Positions 25,339 through 33,559 of a DNA stretch of 64,000 bases are shown one piece after another (positions within the stretch are counted from its first letter, which is position 1; every line of letters begins with the position of its first letter). The translations under genes and the position numbers were made by a program. Source of the stretch: Euborellia annulipes (taxonomy: Eukaryota; Arthropoda; Insecta; Dermaptera; Anisolabididae). The DNA lies in the NCBI GenBank assembly GCA_023213315.1, contig JAKCPI010010880.1, positions 224,461-288,460 on the forward strand, read 5' to 3'. The notes under the pieces are model-generated. The model saw only the letters and a list, made by a program, of their open reading frames with translations, did no database searches and was not told where the DNA came from.

Positions 25339-28300
25339 ACAGATTTTTAGCATGAAGGAGTTGAGCTACCGGGTTGAAATTTTATATTTAACTTAAGTAC
25401 CTTTGAAGAATCTCAAAATAAGCTTTTGAACAAAATCGGCCAAAAAGTACTAGTACTTTACTGATGTACTTTTTCAGTTTTTTTCGATTTTCTCAAAATT
25501 CCCTCCAAGGATTTTTTTTAAAATTCATAAATTAACTATTTTTTAGATGCTCTTTAAAATGTATATTCTCATTTTGCCGTTGAAATCTTCTGAAGACCAC
25601 TTTACTCTTGTTCTTCATAGGAAAGATAGAACTGGTTGCCATGGTAACCGAATTTAAATCTTTTTCTTTTTATTAGATTAAAAATCAATTATTATTTAAA
25701 TTCCCATTTATTTTTTTTTATTTCTGTTTTAATTGTTTCCAAGAAAACATATATATATATCTCTCCCACTTGCAAACATTATCGTCTCTCTCTACTCTTT
25801 TTAAATTCCCTTTCCACCTTATCTTCGCATAGAAACAATGTTAATTTCCTATAGGGATTTGTATGTTAATTTCGATTCAAAAGGGGGTCCCCTTTGGAAC
25901 TTTTTACGCATTTAAAATTTTTTTTTCCAATTCTTATGAAATTTTGTATTTATTTACGATTCTATATTGTGTATAAAATGTCCAAATATGAGATTAAAAT
26001 TTTGAAAAATAACCATAGTTTATTTCAAGCAGTCAACATTTAAAATGCAAGTTTGAAACTAAGGTGCTATCGGAAACTAAATATATCTCGACACAAAAAA
26101 ATCTGGTGTGACCAGCACGGTGCACAACTTTCTCTTACCGAAGGGTAAGAGAAAGTTGTGTGCTGTGCGCCAGTCACACCAGATTTTTTAAGTCCATTTC
26201 AATTATCCGCATCTCTACTTCATCATATATAGCTATAGAAAGGCCTAACGGTATCACCTAACTGAATCTAAATAATTTTCTCAAGAGCAAAAAAAAAAAA
26301 AAAAAGATTTGTTTGTTCAGGCGTTTATTAATTGATTTAATCTAATTATATTTGACTACGAACTTTTTTTTTCGAGTTTTTCATATTAAAATTTGTCAGT
26401 TCGGGACATTTAGCTATTAGTAGAACGAACTCGAGACCATTGATGAAAAAAACATGAATGAGAGCATTCTATTCAAATAAAGAGCACTCATTACATTAAA
26501 TTATATTATAAACTTCGATGCAATTAAGTTATGGGAATTAGGAAATGTTTTAGAAGGCCATGAAACGGATGTAGATCAACAAATAAATATGCTAATCAAG
26601 TCGAAACTTGTCAAATGAACGAGAATCTTTTAAATAATAAATACATCTTTACACTTTCTTTTTTTTAACATAACTTTTATCTTTTTGATTGAAATGAAAT
26701 AAGATTTAAGATTAATTATCAATTAAAAAATCTGGTGTGACTGGCGCACAGCACACAACTTACCCTTCTGAAAGAAAAAGTTTTGCATCGTGCTGGTCAC
26801 ACCAGATTTTTTGTGTCGAGATATATCTAGCCTCTTATAGCAAATTAGTTTCAAACTTGACCACTTCTAATTCATAAAAATCTGGTGTGACTGGCGCACA
26901 GCACACAACTTTCTCTTACCTTCGGTAATCGAAAGTTGTGTTCTGTGCTTGTCACACCAGATTTTTTGTGTCGACATATATTTAGTTCCCGACAGTACGG
27001 AACATTTGAATTCAGATGTAAAATTTATAAGTATGGGAAAATATTTATATTTTGTTACCATGGCAACCATTTCTCCTATCTTCCCTATGAAATACAAGAG
27101 TAAAGTGGTCTTCAGAAGATTTCAATTGCAAAATGAGAATATACATTTTAAAGAAAATCTAAAAATTAATTGATTTTGAATTTTAAAAAAAATCGTTGGA
27201 GCAAATTTTGAGAAAATCGAAAAAAACTGAAAAAATACATCAGTAAAGTACTAGTACTCTTTGGCCGATTTTGATTAAAAGCTTATTTTTCCGGTCCCGG
27301 GGGGTGTTTAACTTAAATATAAAATTTCAACCTCGTAGCTCAATTCCTTCATGCTTAAAATTGAACACACACCCACCCACACACCCACAGACAGACCATG
27401 TCGCGAAAACCACTTTTTTGGATTCAGGGGACCTCAAAACGTGTATATCCATCAAAATCTCGACATCAAATTTTTGACATGAATCCAATACTTTCTCTCT
27501 ATATATATATTACATATATACATAGGTAAGAGAAAGTAAAAAGTAAAAAAGTCAATTAATTCAAAATTCCCATAGGCTCTGTGTATTTTAAAAGTTGACT
27601 GCTTGAAATAAATAAACCATGGTTATTTTTCAAAATTTTAATCTCATATTTAGATATTTTATACACAATAGAGAATCCTATATAAATACAATATTTCATA
27701 AGAATTGGAAAAATTTTTTAAATGTGCAAAAAAGTCCTTCTTTTGAATCGAAATTAACATGCAAATCCCCATACCAATTTAACATTGGCTCTATGAAAGG
27801 AAGAGCTGATAAAATAATTTGAAAAATCTGAAATCTTTCCTATGAAGTACAAGAGTAAAGTGTGCTTCAAGATATTTCAAGATCAAAATGAGAATATACA
27901 TTTCAAAGAACATGTAAAAAATAACTGATTTTAGAACTTTTATCAAAATTTTTTGAGGAAATTTTGAGAAAATCGAAAAAAATTGAAAAAAGTACATTAG
28001 TAAAGTACTAGTAATTTTTGTTTCAAAGCTTATTTTGAGTGTCCCGGAGGGTATCTAACTTGAATATAAAATTTCAATCCGGTAGCTCAATTCCCCCATG
28101 CTAAAAATCGTTACACACAAACACACAGACAGGCCCACTTTTTTGGACTCAAAACATGTATATTCATCAAAATCTCAACATCGAATTTTTGAAATGATCG
28201 CACTACTTTTTCTACATATTTCATATATACAGGGTAAGAGAAAGTAAAATAATAAAAGAGGAAAATTTTGTTTATAATTTATTAATTTTAATCCTTTTTT

Positions 28301-31300
28301 TTCAATAGTATTTATGATGTTTTTTTATTTAAAATAAAGTAAAATAATTATATAAAGAATATATTTCCTTATTATTAGATATCTGTCCGTTTATTAGATA
28401 TAAAAAAAAAAAATTATCAAGAGTCGCGGGAGCGACTCGTCGCCGAGCATGAGAAAAGCAAAAGAAAGCAAAGAAACTCTTAATACTACCATTTAGTTGA
28501 TATTCCAATAGATGCCAATGGCCCATTGCATTTAGATGGACGAGTCGTCCCTAGACTATATTATCAAGAATGATTTTAAATCCTTAATAAAAGATAGGGA
28601 CGTGAAAAAATCTTTTTGAGAAACTTTTCTCTTTCTGGGCGAATATCTCAAAAAGTTTTTAAGATATCGGAACCAAATTTTTTTTATATTAAACTAGAAT
28701 AAATAAGGATTATTTTGAGCACGAATTCAAAAAAAAATTCCAGTCCCCGAAAGAATGGCAGAGGCTCAAAGTTGAGATTTTGCCGATTTCGGAAGGTCAA
28801 AAGTTAGTCTCTTATTTTTCCTTTTTTTTTTTTTCTTTTTTTTCTTTTTTTTTCATTCTTTTCTTCAATTTTCAAATTTTTAGACAAAGCTACAGGTTTC
28901 CCTGCTGGACCGATTTGGATGAAATTTAAAATACAAATAGATACTATCAAAAACCCGATACCTTTGATATAAAATTTCATTTTGGATCAAAAGTGACTTT
29001 TTGAGAGGCATTCAAAATTTCAAATTTGTCCTATCTTTAACATGGCGAAAAGACAATTTTGACTATTTTGCTCCCTGATGACGTCATCTAGGAACATATC
29101 TATTAATATTAGTAATTTTCATCCCTAATGGAATAACAATTTTTAGGATAAATCCATTCAGATAGAAATACAATAGATTAACGTGATAAGAAGAAGTGCT
29201 ACTACCAACATAACAAAAATAAAAAACCTAAAATTTTATAAAATTTGGTGAAATCCTATGTTTATCGTTTTGAATGGATACTAAACGATGTATTTACATT
29301 CTACCAACATAACAAAAATAAAAATCCTAAAATTTTATAAAATTTGGTGAAATCCTATGTTTATCGTTTCGAATAGATACCACACGATGTATTTACATCC
29401 TACCAACATAACAAAAATAAAAATCCTAAAATTTTATAAAATTTAGGGAAATCCTATGTTTATCGTTTTGAATGGATACCAAACGATGTATTTACATTTT
29501 ACCAACATAACAAAAATAAAAAACCTAAAATTTTATAAAATTTAGGGAAATCCTATGTTTATCGTTTTGAATAGATACCAAACGATGTATTTACATCCTA
29601 CTAACATAACAAAAATAAAAAACCTAAAATTTTATAAAATTTGGTGAAATCCTGTTTATCGTTTTGAATAGATACCAAACGATGTATTTACATCCTACTA
29701 ACATAACAAAAATAAAAAACCTAAAATTTTATAAAATTTGGAGAAATCCTATGTTTATCGTTTTGAATAGATACCAAACGATGTATTTACATTTTACCAA
29801 CATAACAAATATAAAAAACTTAAAATTTTATAAAATTTGGTGAAATCCTATGTTTATCGTTTTGAATTAATACCAAATGATGTATTTATTTTTTACTGTT
29901 TGGAATGCATATTAAAATATCTATTCATGGGATAACTTAATATTTAATAAACAAAAATTATTAAATAATATTTAAATGCAATATTTCACAAAAAGAAGTG
30001 AAATCTCAGCCAAAAACATCGGAGATGCAAAAAGGGGCGCCTCGCATTATTTTTGCCCAGCGTCGAGGTGAAATCAAAAAAATGCGCCTCGCTTTTCTGA
30101 TTTATATAAAAGCGAGGATATATGAAACAAATAAAATTCTGTAGGGGTTTTATTTAAGTGAAAATATTTCCTCGCTTTTATATAAATCAGAAAAGCGAGG
30201 CGCATTTTTTTGATTTCACCTCGACGCTGGGCAAAAATAATGCGAGGCGCCCCTTTTTGCATCTCCGATGTTTTTGGCTGAGATATAATAAATAGGAAAC
30301 CTTAAATTAGAAAAACTATTAAGGAAATAATATATTTAATTGTGGAATATACAAAAGTATGAATACTAAAACCCGCATTTCCGGTGAGGCTTGGCCAAAG
30401 AAAAGCGTTTGTTTTCTTTATAAAATTGTATTTAATTTGATTTAGCCCTTTCCCTTAGAGGAGAGTAAAAGCTCTTAATATAAGGGTTAGTTATACTTAA
30501 ACGACAAATTATTAATTTTTTGAGGGAATATTTATATACTGTATCATAACTTTCTTGTCTTTTTTTCCCAGGGCGCGATAAACATTTGTGACTGAAAAAG
30601 GGAGCCAGCCCATCTTATAAGGGATGAAGGATAAAAACAGAAAAACAAGTTCAATGCCTCTGAATAACTTTAAAGTAAACCAGCTCTAAATTTTTTATTT
30701 TTTTGGTCTTTTAAAATAATTAAGTATTTGAGCTCATTTTTTTGAATAGAATATTTATTTTTTCTAAAAGGATATTATTGAAATAAATTTAATTTATTTT
30801 AACCATCTCCTTGATTTTAACAAGAGACAATTAAATAAAAACTATTAAAAATAAAACTAAATAAAAACTCTTGTCTTCTTTTTAGTTGGAAAAATAAATA
30901 AATATTCTTACAAAGGATTCTTTGACTACAAAAATAAACTCAATAAAAAACTAAAGGTTTATATCATTCTTTTAAATATAAACTTTTTCCTAATTTATTC
31001 CTAAGCAAAATATACTCTATTTACTGAGTATGAGCAGGATGGCAGCCAGGGATGAAATTAGACAAAAACCATCCAATTTTTTTATTCATTTGCCGACGTT
31101 TCGGACACAAATCACGCCCTTTCTCAGGAACTATGAACAATGAAACAAACATGTAAATAATAGAATTCACAAAATATTAGATGCATTGTTAGACTTACAA
31201 TGCATTGAATTGACAATCAAACTTATCTATTGAGGAAGGACTTGATTTGCGTCTGAAATGTCGACAATTGGTTAAAAAAAAGGACTGTGGTTTTTGTCTA

Positions 31301-32121
31301 ATTTCATCCCTGCCTGTCATCCTGCTCATATTCAACAATTATTTAGCCACTACACCACCACATACTCTAATTTTAATTCATTAAATAAGAATACTACCAG
31401 TCTTGTGCTATTTGATTTGTTGAGGGGGGGGGGGGGGTAACTGCTCATTTTTTCTTTTAGCCAGAAAATTCTAAATTGTCTGCTGGAAATTTTTAATTGT
31501 ATTAATTTTTTAACTAACGGAAATTTTTCTAATTTTTTTATTTGCCATTTGATTGAATTATTTTCTACCTTTACCATAATTTAAATTTTAAAAATAATTT
31601 TCAAAATTTCATTGGAAAATTTTGATTTGTTTAGAATTTAATAACACGATAGATATATTTTTTGAAGAAATTTTTATCAGAGAATTGAAGGAAGCTAACA
31701 TCCCAGTTATCTACAATTAGGTCTCCCTGTATAAAAATTATGAGCATGTTGTAATTCTGGTAGGGAAAGAATAACAATGACCGGTCTTCTCGTTCGCCTC
31801 CTGTCGATAATTTTTTGGTAAATTAATATATACCCTAATTATTAATATATAAATATTAAATTTTTCTCATTTTTTGGAAAGTGTATATATTTTTTTTTTA
31901 TTTAGTGGGAGTATGCGTGTTTAAAATATTAAAACCAACGGAGCGCGTCTTAGCTTGCATAGCTTTCAAGAAATGATCTATAGGAAAGCATTGGAAAGTG
32001 TGCCTTTTTGAAGTTCACCAAGGTCTGTTCACTTACCTTGTATACCATTCTCGTAATCGGCGTCTGCAAAATGTATTGTCAAAGCAAAGGCCAGCAGCCA
32101 TAAGGTGGCCGCAGCCACCAT
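7230..32121 (-). CDS. Single-pass membrane protein with furin-like Cys-rich module (six exons, 328 aa)
   Basis: Exons in coding order: 32121-32037, 16141-15962, 12348-12184, 11007-10872, 9628-9345 and 7366-7230 (TGA 7232-7230). All junctions are GT-AG and phases agree, giving 987 nt. Predicted order: signal peptide ~1-20 (MVAAATLWLLAFALTIHFADA); 8-cysteine module 29-88 with spacing C-x4-C-x2-C-x9-C-x2-C-x10-C-x3-C-x18-C; glycosylation site NGS at 90-92; membrane helix ~98-124 (TLAVAAGAAIGAFFALVAML...); RRRR stop-transfer 125-128; cytoplasmic tail of ~204 residues with an Arg/Leu-rich helical stretch and a Ser run; C-terminal TTEL, a class I PDZ-ligand pattern. This fits a small type I receptor or adhesion molecule. 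Insect TNF receptors such as Grindelwald share the plan of one short Cys-rich domain, one helix and a PDZ partner, but I cannot establish homology. An in-phase exon could be missing from the 16-kb first intron. Confidence 0.8.
7675..7902 (+). mobile_element. SINE-like element S4, copy 1, with target duplication
   Basis: Begins CATCTTGTGGGTAAGTGG, contains GCGACCACGAGC, AGCTGGGACAGGCAGTCC, GGCGTCAGACC and CCGGCCTGTCC, and ends in a purine-rich AGGAGAGAAGAG. It is flanked by ATTTATTTAACA at 7663-7674 and 7903-7914. Other copies lie at 11645, 12629 and 15511. Origin of the head is unknown; no clear Pol III boxes. Confidence 0.75.
7906..8050 (-). mobile_element. Inverted-repeat element enclosing a tRNA-like sequence
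   Basis: 32-bp inverted ends (TATTTAACAAGACTGTGAGTG... at 7906-7937 against 8019-8050). Between them, on the - strand, is a tRNA-like segment with box B 'GGTTCGATTCC' and a box A-like 'CAATGGACAGCACGCC'. A sister copy with longer arms is at 57047-57224. It overlaps the right duplication of the S4 copy at 7675-7902. Confidence 0.65.
8427..8870 (+). mobile_element. tRNA-like headed element with a hammerhead-like core
   Basis: A tRNA-like head at about 8440-8515 (box A-like 'TTAGCCGAGGG', box B 'GAGTTCAAATCC') is followed by a body without open frame. At 8776-8807 comes CTGAAGA, a GGTC/GACT hairpin and GAAACGTC. Short TCAG/CTGA complements flank the core. It lies in the last intron of the - strand gene. 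Confidence 0.5.
9673..9990 (+). repeat. R1 repeat, copy 2 (5' part)
   Basis: Hairpin head 'TCTGGTGTGACTGGTCGC' through the 'TTTCCTATGAAGTAC' block, then truncated. It lies in the intron just upstream, in - strand terms, of the exon 9628-9345. Confidence 0.75.
10348..10610 (+). mobile_element. tRNA-derived SINE, family S1
   Basis: Head 'GTGGTGTAGTGGCTAGCGTG' (box A-like) and 'ATACCAAGGGTCGC', a body with the 'AAGCC(A/C)TTTGGATACCAAATGG' palindrome and 'GGCCTAAGTTGCCGAAAAGA', and a TGTGTGAATGAGTGTG tail. Further S1 copies: 39227 and 43216 and 55313 on +, 38930-39015 (3' end only) and 40355-40610 on -. Confidence 0.75.
11485..12001. mobile_element. Palindromic element (hammerhead-like core) split by an S4 SINE
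   Basis: Arms 11485-11609 and 11880-12001 are inverted copies with ends GGAGAAGGAGCAGGTGCAGCC. On the + strand 11906-11941 reads CTGAAGA ... GAAACGTC. On the - strand the left arm keeps CTGAAGATGG but GAAAC is altered. An S4 element sits in the spacer, bounded by an 18-bp duplication. Confidence 0.75.
11645..11865 (+). mobile_element. SINE-like element S4, copy 2, 18-bp target duplication
   Basis: Flanked by identical ATGTAAATTTATTCCGGG at 11627-11644 and 11866-11883. The same internal blocks as copy 1 (GGCGACCACGAGC, GGCGTCAGACC, CCGGCCTGTCCTATTTC) and an AAGAAG end. The clean 18-bp duplication indicates target-primed insertion and recent arrival. Confidence 0.85.
12184..12348 (-). CDS. Transmembrane exon of the Cys-rich membrane protein
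   Basis: 55 codons, phase 1-1: a short Gly/Ser juxtamembrane stretch with NGS, a ~26-residue Ala/Leu/Gly-rich helix, then RRRRYAALASTPVPPPCQE. The donor reads AAG|GTATCT. The reading frame that gives a start codon here is a shadow; the splice-consistent frame is the one described. Confidence 0.75.
12629..12815 (+). mobile_element. SINE-like element S4, copy 3, with target duplication
   Basis: Flanked by TCTCCTTTCAGCATT (12614-12628) and TCTCCTTTCGGCATT (12816-12830), one mismatch. Shorter than copies 1, 2 and 4 because of internal deletion. It interrupts another palindromic-family sequence with CTGAAGA...GAAACATC at about 12582-12616. Confidence 0.8.
13155..13320 (+). mobile_element. tRNA-derived SINE, family S2
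   Basis: Head with 'CCAAATGTCAAGGGTTCGGATCC' (box B-like), then 'CAAAAATTTATTTCAATTAG', 'TTGGCTACCAATTCAATT' and 'GATGCCGAAAAAGACCTTA', ending in an A-rich run. This uninterrupted copy shows what the 6.0-6.5 kb copy looked like before insertion. Confidence 0.65.
13321..14520. other. Intron sequence without recognised features
   Basis: AT-rich intron of the - strand gene with several poly-T/poly-A runs (for example about 13520-13540 and 13620-13640). No exon, SINE or inverted repeat recognised. Confidence 0.4.
14521..14799. mobile_element. Palindromic element, decayed hammerhead-like core
   Basis: Outer arms of about 80 bp: CTGGAATGCAGGTGCAGTC at 14521 mirrors ...GGCTGCACCTGCCTTCCAG ending at 14799. 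ACCCGAAACGTCTCGG is present at about 14733-14750, but the CTGANGA partner has mutated in both arms. Same family as the elements at 11485, 60503 and 63786. Confidence 0.65.
15398..15876. mobile_element. pogo/Tc1-mariner-type MITE (TA duplication) with nested S4
   Basis: The left terminus CAGTAAAGTCTTGCTAA (15398-) mirrors the right terminus TTAGCAAAACTCTACTG (-15876), and TA lies on both sides (15396-15397, 15877-15878). Internal 'AAACGAGATTGG' and 'GCCGGATTACCC' are typical of pogo/Tigger-derived MITEs. An S4 SINE is nested inside. Confidence 0.75.
15511..15725 (+). mobile_element. SINE-like element S4, copy 4, with target duplication
   Basis: Flanked by ACTATATAATACTATTT (15494-15510) and ACTATATAGTACTATTT (15726-15742), one mismatch. 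Carries the S4 blocks and ends in (AAG)n. Nested in the 15398-15876 MITE, so it is younger than that element. Confidence 0.8.
15962..16141 (-). CDS. Furin-like Cys-rich exon
   Basis: The acceptor is a T-run followed by CAG (cag at 16144-16142) and the donor GCCG|GTGAGT. Exactly 60 codons hold all eight cysteines, including 'CLRC', 'CIKC' and 'CPSGYSS', the pattern of a furin-like/growth-factor-receptor cysteine repeat. As a symmetrical phase 1-1 exon it could be skipped or shuffled without breaking the frame. Confidence 0.8.
16179..17010 (+). repeat. R1 repeat, copy 3
   Basis: Hairpin head, an internal region including the 'GTTTACTTCAAGCAGTCAA'-type block (here inverted), AAGTACTAGTACT, GGGGACCTCAAAA and the terminal TACTTTCTC/AAGAGAAAGTA hairpin. 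It contains a stretch not present in copy 1, so R1 has subtypes. Confidence 0.75.
17520..18270 (+). repeat. R1 repeat, copy 4
   Basis: Starts at 'TGTGTGACTGGCGCACAGCAC' and ends with the '...CTCTATATATTTCATATATAGGGTAAGAGAAAGTA' tail hairpin. The body is conserved throughout. Confidence 0.8.
18271..20459. other. Large-intron sequence, mostly unrecognised
   Basis: Part of the first intron of the - strand gene. An isolated R1 tail hairpin lies at about 18763-18805. The stretch 18890-19300 has several G+C-richer patches but no open frame or repeat partner in the window. A short 'ACACATGGGGG...CACATCTGGTGTGT' patch lies near 19660-19710. Nothing else supported. Confidence 0.35.
20460..20560 (+). 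mobile_element. tRNA-like SINE, family S3
   Basis: 'TACTGTGGTCCAGTAGTAGGG' (box A-like) and 'AGATCCGTGGTGCAACTCC' resemble a degenerate tRNA, followed by CGGCGG and a T/A tail. A related copy with a duplicated box B-like part lies at 38148-38235. Confidence 0.5.
20782..20942. mobile_element. hAT-type MITE
   Basis: The left end CAGTGCTGGATTACGCCTAGG pairs with the right end CCTAGATCCGGCACTG. Short terminal inverted repeats beginning CAG fit hAT. The flanking 8-bp sequences (TAGGGGGT and AGGGGGAT) are only partly alike, so the duplication is weak. Confidence 0.5.
21061..21480. mobile_element. Near-perfect 420-bp palindromic element with hammerhead-like cores
   Basis: Arms of ~200 bp (21061-21262, 21273-21480) mirror each other around ACGTCATAGCAAAACGT. 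+ strand 21368-21400: CTGAAGA, a GGCC (21376-21379)/GGCC (21389-21392) hairpin, GAAACGTC. Just outside, CGGCT (21363-21367) pairs flush with AGCCG (21401-21405). The - strand core is at 21168-21136. No coding capacity. Confidence 0.8.
22112..22330 (+). CDS. Orphan exon candidate of 73 codons
   Basis: A strong acceptor (TTTTTCCCTGCAG) at 22111 and a perfect donor (AAA|GTGAGT) at 22331 bracket 219 bp that is open in one frame, with G+C well above its surroundings. The translation has basic stretches (RVKGRKGC, KSDQKKN), 'CSPYVCPQF' and 'LTTEEISYCHSKK'. I do not recognise a family. It lies on the + strand inside the first intron of the - strand gene, with no partner exon found. It could be an exon of a nested gene, a captured exon in a transposon, or chance. 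Confidence 0.3.
22690..22855 (-). mobile_element. tRNA-like element, decayed
   Basis: The - strand reads 'GGCTGGAGATCTTGAGTTTAATTCCCGGAGG', close to the tRNA-like core of the inverted-repeat elements at 7906 and 57047. GTGAGT-type ends (CGTGAGTATTTTTTTATT / AAAAACTCAC) remain recognisable. Confidence 0.45.
23017..23470. mobile_element. Palindromic element interrupted by a hAT-type MITE
   Basis: Arms 23021-23100 and 23402-23470 (GTGGTTTATTTAATAATAC... against GTATTATTATTTGCTAAAATAAACC). GAAACGTT is present on the - strand of the left arm. In the right arm the same block is split by the insertion at 23198-23393. Confidence 0.65.
23198..23393. mobile_element. hAT-type MITE, 8-bp target duplication
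   Basis: Inverted ends CAGTGACGGCGC and GCGCGGTCACTG, long G and C runs just inside, and flanks GCCGAAAC (23190-23197) and GCCCAAAC (23394-23401). It contains an open frame only by chance. It landed in the GAAAC block of a palindromic element. Confidence 0.75.
25143..26195 (-). repeat. R1 repeat, copy 5 (long form) with (GT)n
   Basis: Reverse orientation: tail hairpin at 25143-25190, a (GT)n run at about 25285-25337, GTACTAGTACTTT, and finally a near-perfect head hairpin at about 26099-26187. The extra ~300 bp relative to copy 1 (25700-26090) matches the long forms at 16.2 and 27.6 kb. Confidence 0.8.
26728..27540 (+). repeat. R1 repeat, copy 6, with a duplicated hairpin head
   Basis: A lone head hairpin at 26728-26815 is followed by a second head at 26878 and a full body and tail to about 27538. 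Two heads in a row suggest one R1 inserted next to another or a partial tandem duplication. Confidence 0.75.
27600..28250 (+). repeat. R1 repeat, copy 7
   Basis: The long-form block 'GACTGCTTGAAATAAATAAACC...' followed by 'CTATGAAGTACAAGAGTAAAG', AAGTACTAGTA, and the tail ending GGTAAGAGAAAGTA at about 28246. The hairpin head is missing. Confidence 0.7.
28251..29199. other. Intron sequence, unrecognised
   Basis: AT-rich, with a T-run cluster at about 28805-28870 and a G+C patch at 28425-28460 (TCGCGGGAGCGACTCGTCGCCGAGC). No gene or repeat partner in the window. Confidence 0.35.
29202..29895 (+). repeat. Tandem array, ~99-bp unit, seven copies
   Basis: The unit begins ACCAACATAACAAAAATAAA and contains CCTAAAATTTTATAAAATTT, GAAATCCTATGTTTATCGTTT and ACCAAACGATGTATTTAC. 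Unit starts are near 29204, 29303, 29402, 29501, 29600, 29698 and 29796. Copies differ at a few positions. Each unit has two possible hairpins (AAATTTTATAAAATTT; ATCGTTT...AAACGAT). Confidence 0.9.
30004..30283. repeat. Perfect inverted repeat, 115-bp arms
   Basis: Arms 30004-30118 and 30169-30283 appear identical when read on opposite strands; the spacer is 50 bp. Arms are G+C-rich compared with the surroundings (GGGGCGCCTCGC, CAGCGTCGAGGTG). There is no CTGANGA/GAAAC core and no recognised terminal motif, so it is not one of the other palindrome families here. Confidence 0.9.
30284..31029. other. Intron sequence, unrecognised
   Basis: AT-rich intron of the - strand gene. No exon or repeat recognised. 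Confidence 0.35.
31030..31329. mobile_element. Palindromic element with divergent hammerhead-like core
   Basis: Outer arms TATGAGCAGGATGGCAGCC... and ...CCTGTCATCCTGCTCATA mirror each other over ~45 bp. The - strand of the left arm reads CTGAGAA ... GAAACGTC (31137-31095). The right arm has GAAATGTCG at about 31256. Confidence 0.65.
32037..32121 (-). CDS. Signal-peptide exon of the Cys-rich membrane protein
   Basis: ATG at 32121-32119 in the context GCCACGATGG, 28 codons plus one base, then donor AAG|GTAAGT (intron from 32036). The hydrophobic core LWLLAFALTIHF followed by ADA gives a good cleavage site. The leftover G joins 'AT' at 16141 to make Asp, in phase with the Cys-rich exon. Confidence 0.8.
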
Positions 32122-32445
32122 CGTGGCATCGCACCCGGAATATATATCCACCAGTCACGAGGGTAAATAAAACTCACATCAAAAAAAATAAAAAATAAAA
32201 AAAAATTCGTGTATTTGTACGGAAAGAAGCCAACGAACTTAACGTGCGTGTGTCTGTGTTGTCTCGTCTTGACTTACTGACTGACTGACTTAAAACTGGC
32301 TTAGGAGTTGACTGGCCGCCTCAGGCGAAGACAGGCTTTGACTAGCCTCGCACGGCATCCGTGATCTCAGCTTTTACTTCTCCAACCAGAATACGGATAA
32401 AACGCAAACTGGAAAGTTCTTACCATGCGGCAAATGACGTCAGAA
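32122..32445 (-). promoter_or_regulatory. Promoter/5' UTR region of the Cys-rich membrane protein gene, with a CRE palindrome
   Basis: Upstream of the - strand ATG the G+C content rises. On the - strand a run of TCAGTC units (about 32290-32270) matches the arthropod initiator TCAGTY. A perfect CRE, TGACGTCA, lies at 32435-32442, about 150 bp further upstream. No TATA box was seen at -30. The start site is inferred. Confidence 0.45.
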
Positions 32446-33559
32446 TTCTTGGGGGGCAGGGATTTCAAGGGCAACCACTTGTTATGTGGAGGGTGTGATA
32501 ACGTTAATTAATTAACATTATAATCAAAGATTCAAATTTGAGTCGAATATTCTGACATCATTAAAGAGATAAGACGTTTCAAAATTATTTTAGATCTCAT
32601 TTTTATTATCTTCTCTTTCATTGGGGTAGCCTCGGGGGTTCAGACGGAGGGTCTGAACCTTGGGGGGGGGCAGAGGGCATTTGCCCCCCCCCCCCCAAGG
32701 GCTCTGATTTTTATAAAATTTTATATTATTCTAAATAAAATACTTCAAAATACATCTACGAGTATAGAAACTGAACAAAATTAAACAATTAATTAAATTA
32801 AATATCTTTTGGCTAAATTTATAAATAATAAATAATATAATATTATAATAATTATAATATAATAAAAATATTATAATAATTATAATATAATAAAAAAAAA
32901 TGTTTGCCCCCCCCTACAAGAAAAATATTTGCCCCTCCTCCTCCAAGAAAAATTTGAAATGACGCCTCTGTATTTAAGCTCTATAATATAAAACATTTGA
33001 TAATTTGCTCTAGCAATTTTGCAATTGTATTTTAAAAAAGAAAAGTATTTTCTGGTGTTTTTTCCTTAGTATCACTAATTTTATCAGTAGATTAGTTGAA
33101 TCTTACTAATCATGTAAATTGTTGTAATATATTTCCTGCAGCAAATTTTTATTTAAAATATATCTCGTACTTTGAAAATTGACTTATTTTATTAGACTTC
33201 TTATATAGCCTCACTACAGGGGTGGGGTCCAAATCATAGATAAATGGTGCAAAATTCTGTCTTGAACCTTCCCCTCTCCTATAAAAAATTTCTGGCTACG
33301 CCTCTCTGTTCTCCTTATTCTCTTTCTTTTTACTTTTTTTAAATTTACTTACAAATAGGTAGGTAATTAAATCTATTTTCGCCAAATTAGAGTACCTATT
33401 TGTAAGTAAATTTTAAGAAAAAAAAGTTTGCCCCCCCCCCCCAAGAAAAAGTTGAAATGACGCCACTGGCGGTAAACAGCCACCCGTAGATCAAATATTT
33501 TGAAACTCAGCTAAAGGTTGTGGACAATTTCTGAACCGAATTTCAAAGATACATTTTCA
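32446..33559. other. Intergenic space between divergent genes, with G/C-homopolymer MITE debris
   Basis: Holds remains of hAT-type elements with G- and C-runs at about 32640-32700, 32905-32965 and 33425-33470, and 'CTGGCTACGCC'-type ends near 33290. Boundaries are not clear enough to define elements. Confidence 0.4.

Noticed and set aside
25064..25355. Overlapping frames on both strands with Cys-Val or Thr-His repeats
   Set aside because: Translation of a (GT)n microsatellite within an R1 repeat.
29202..29895. CRISPR-like array
   Set aside because: Units are contiguous 99-bp tandem copies without unique spacers, in a eukaryotic intron.
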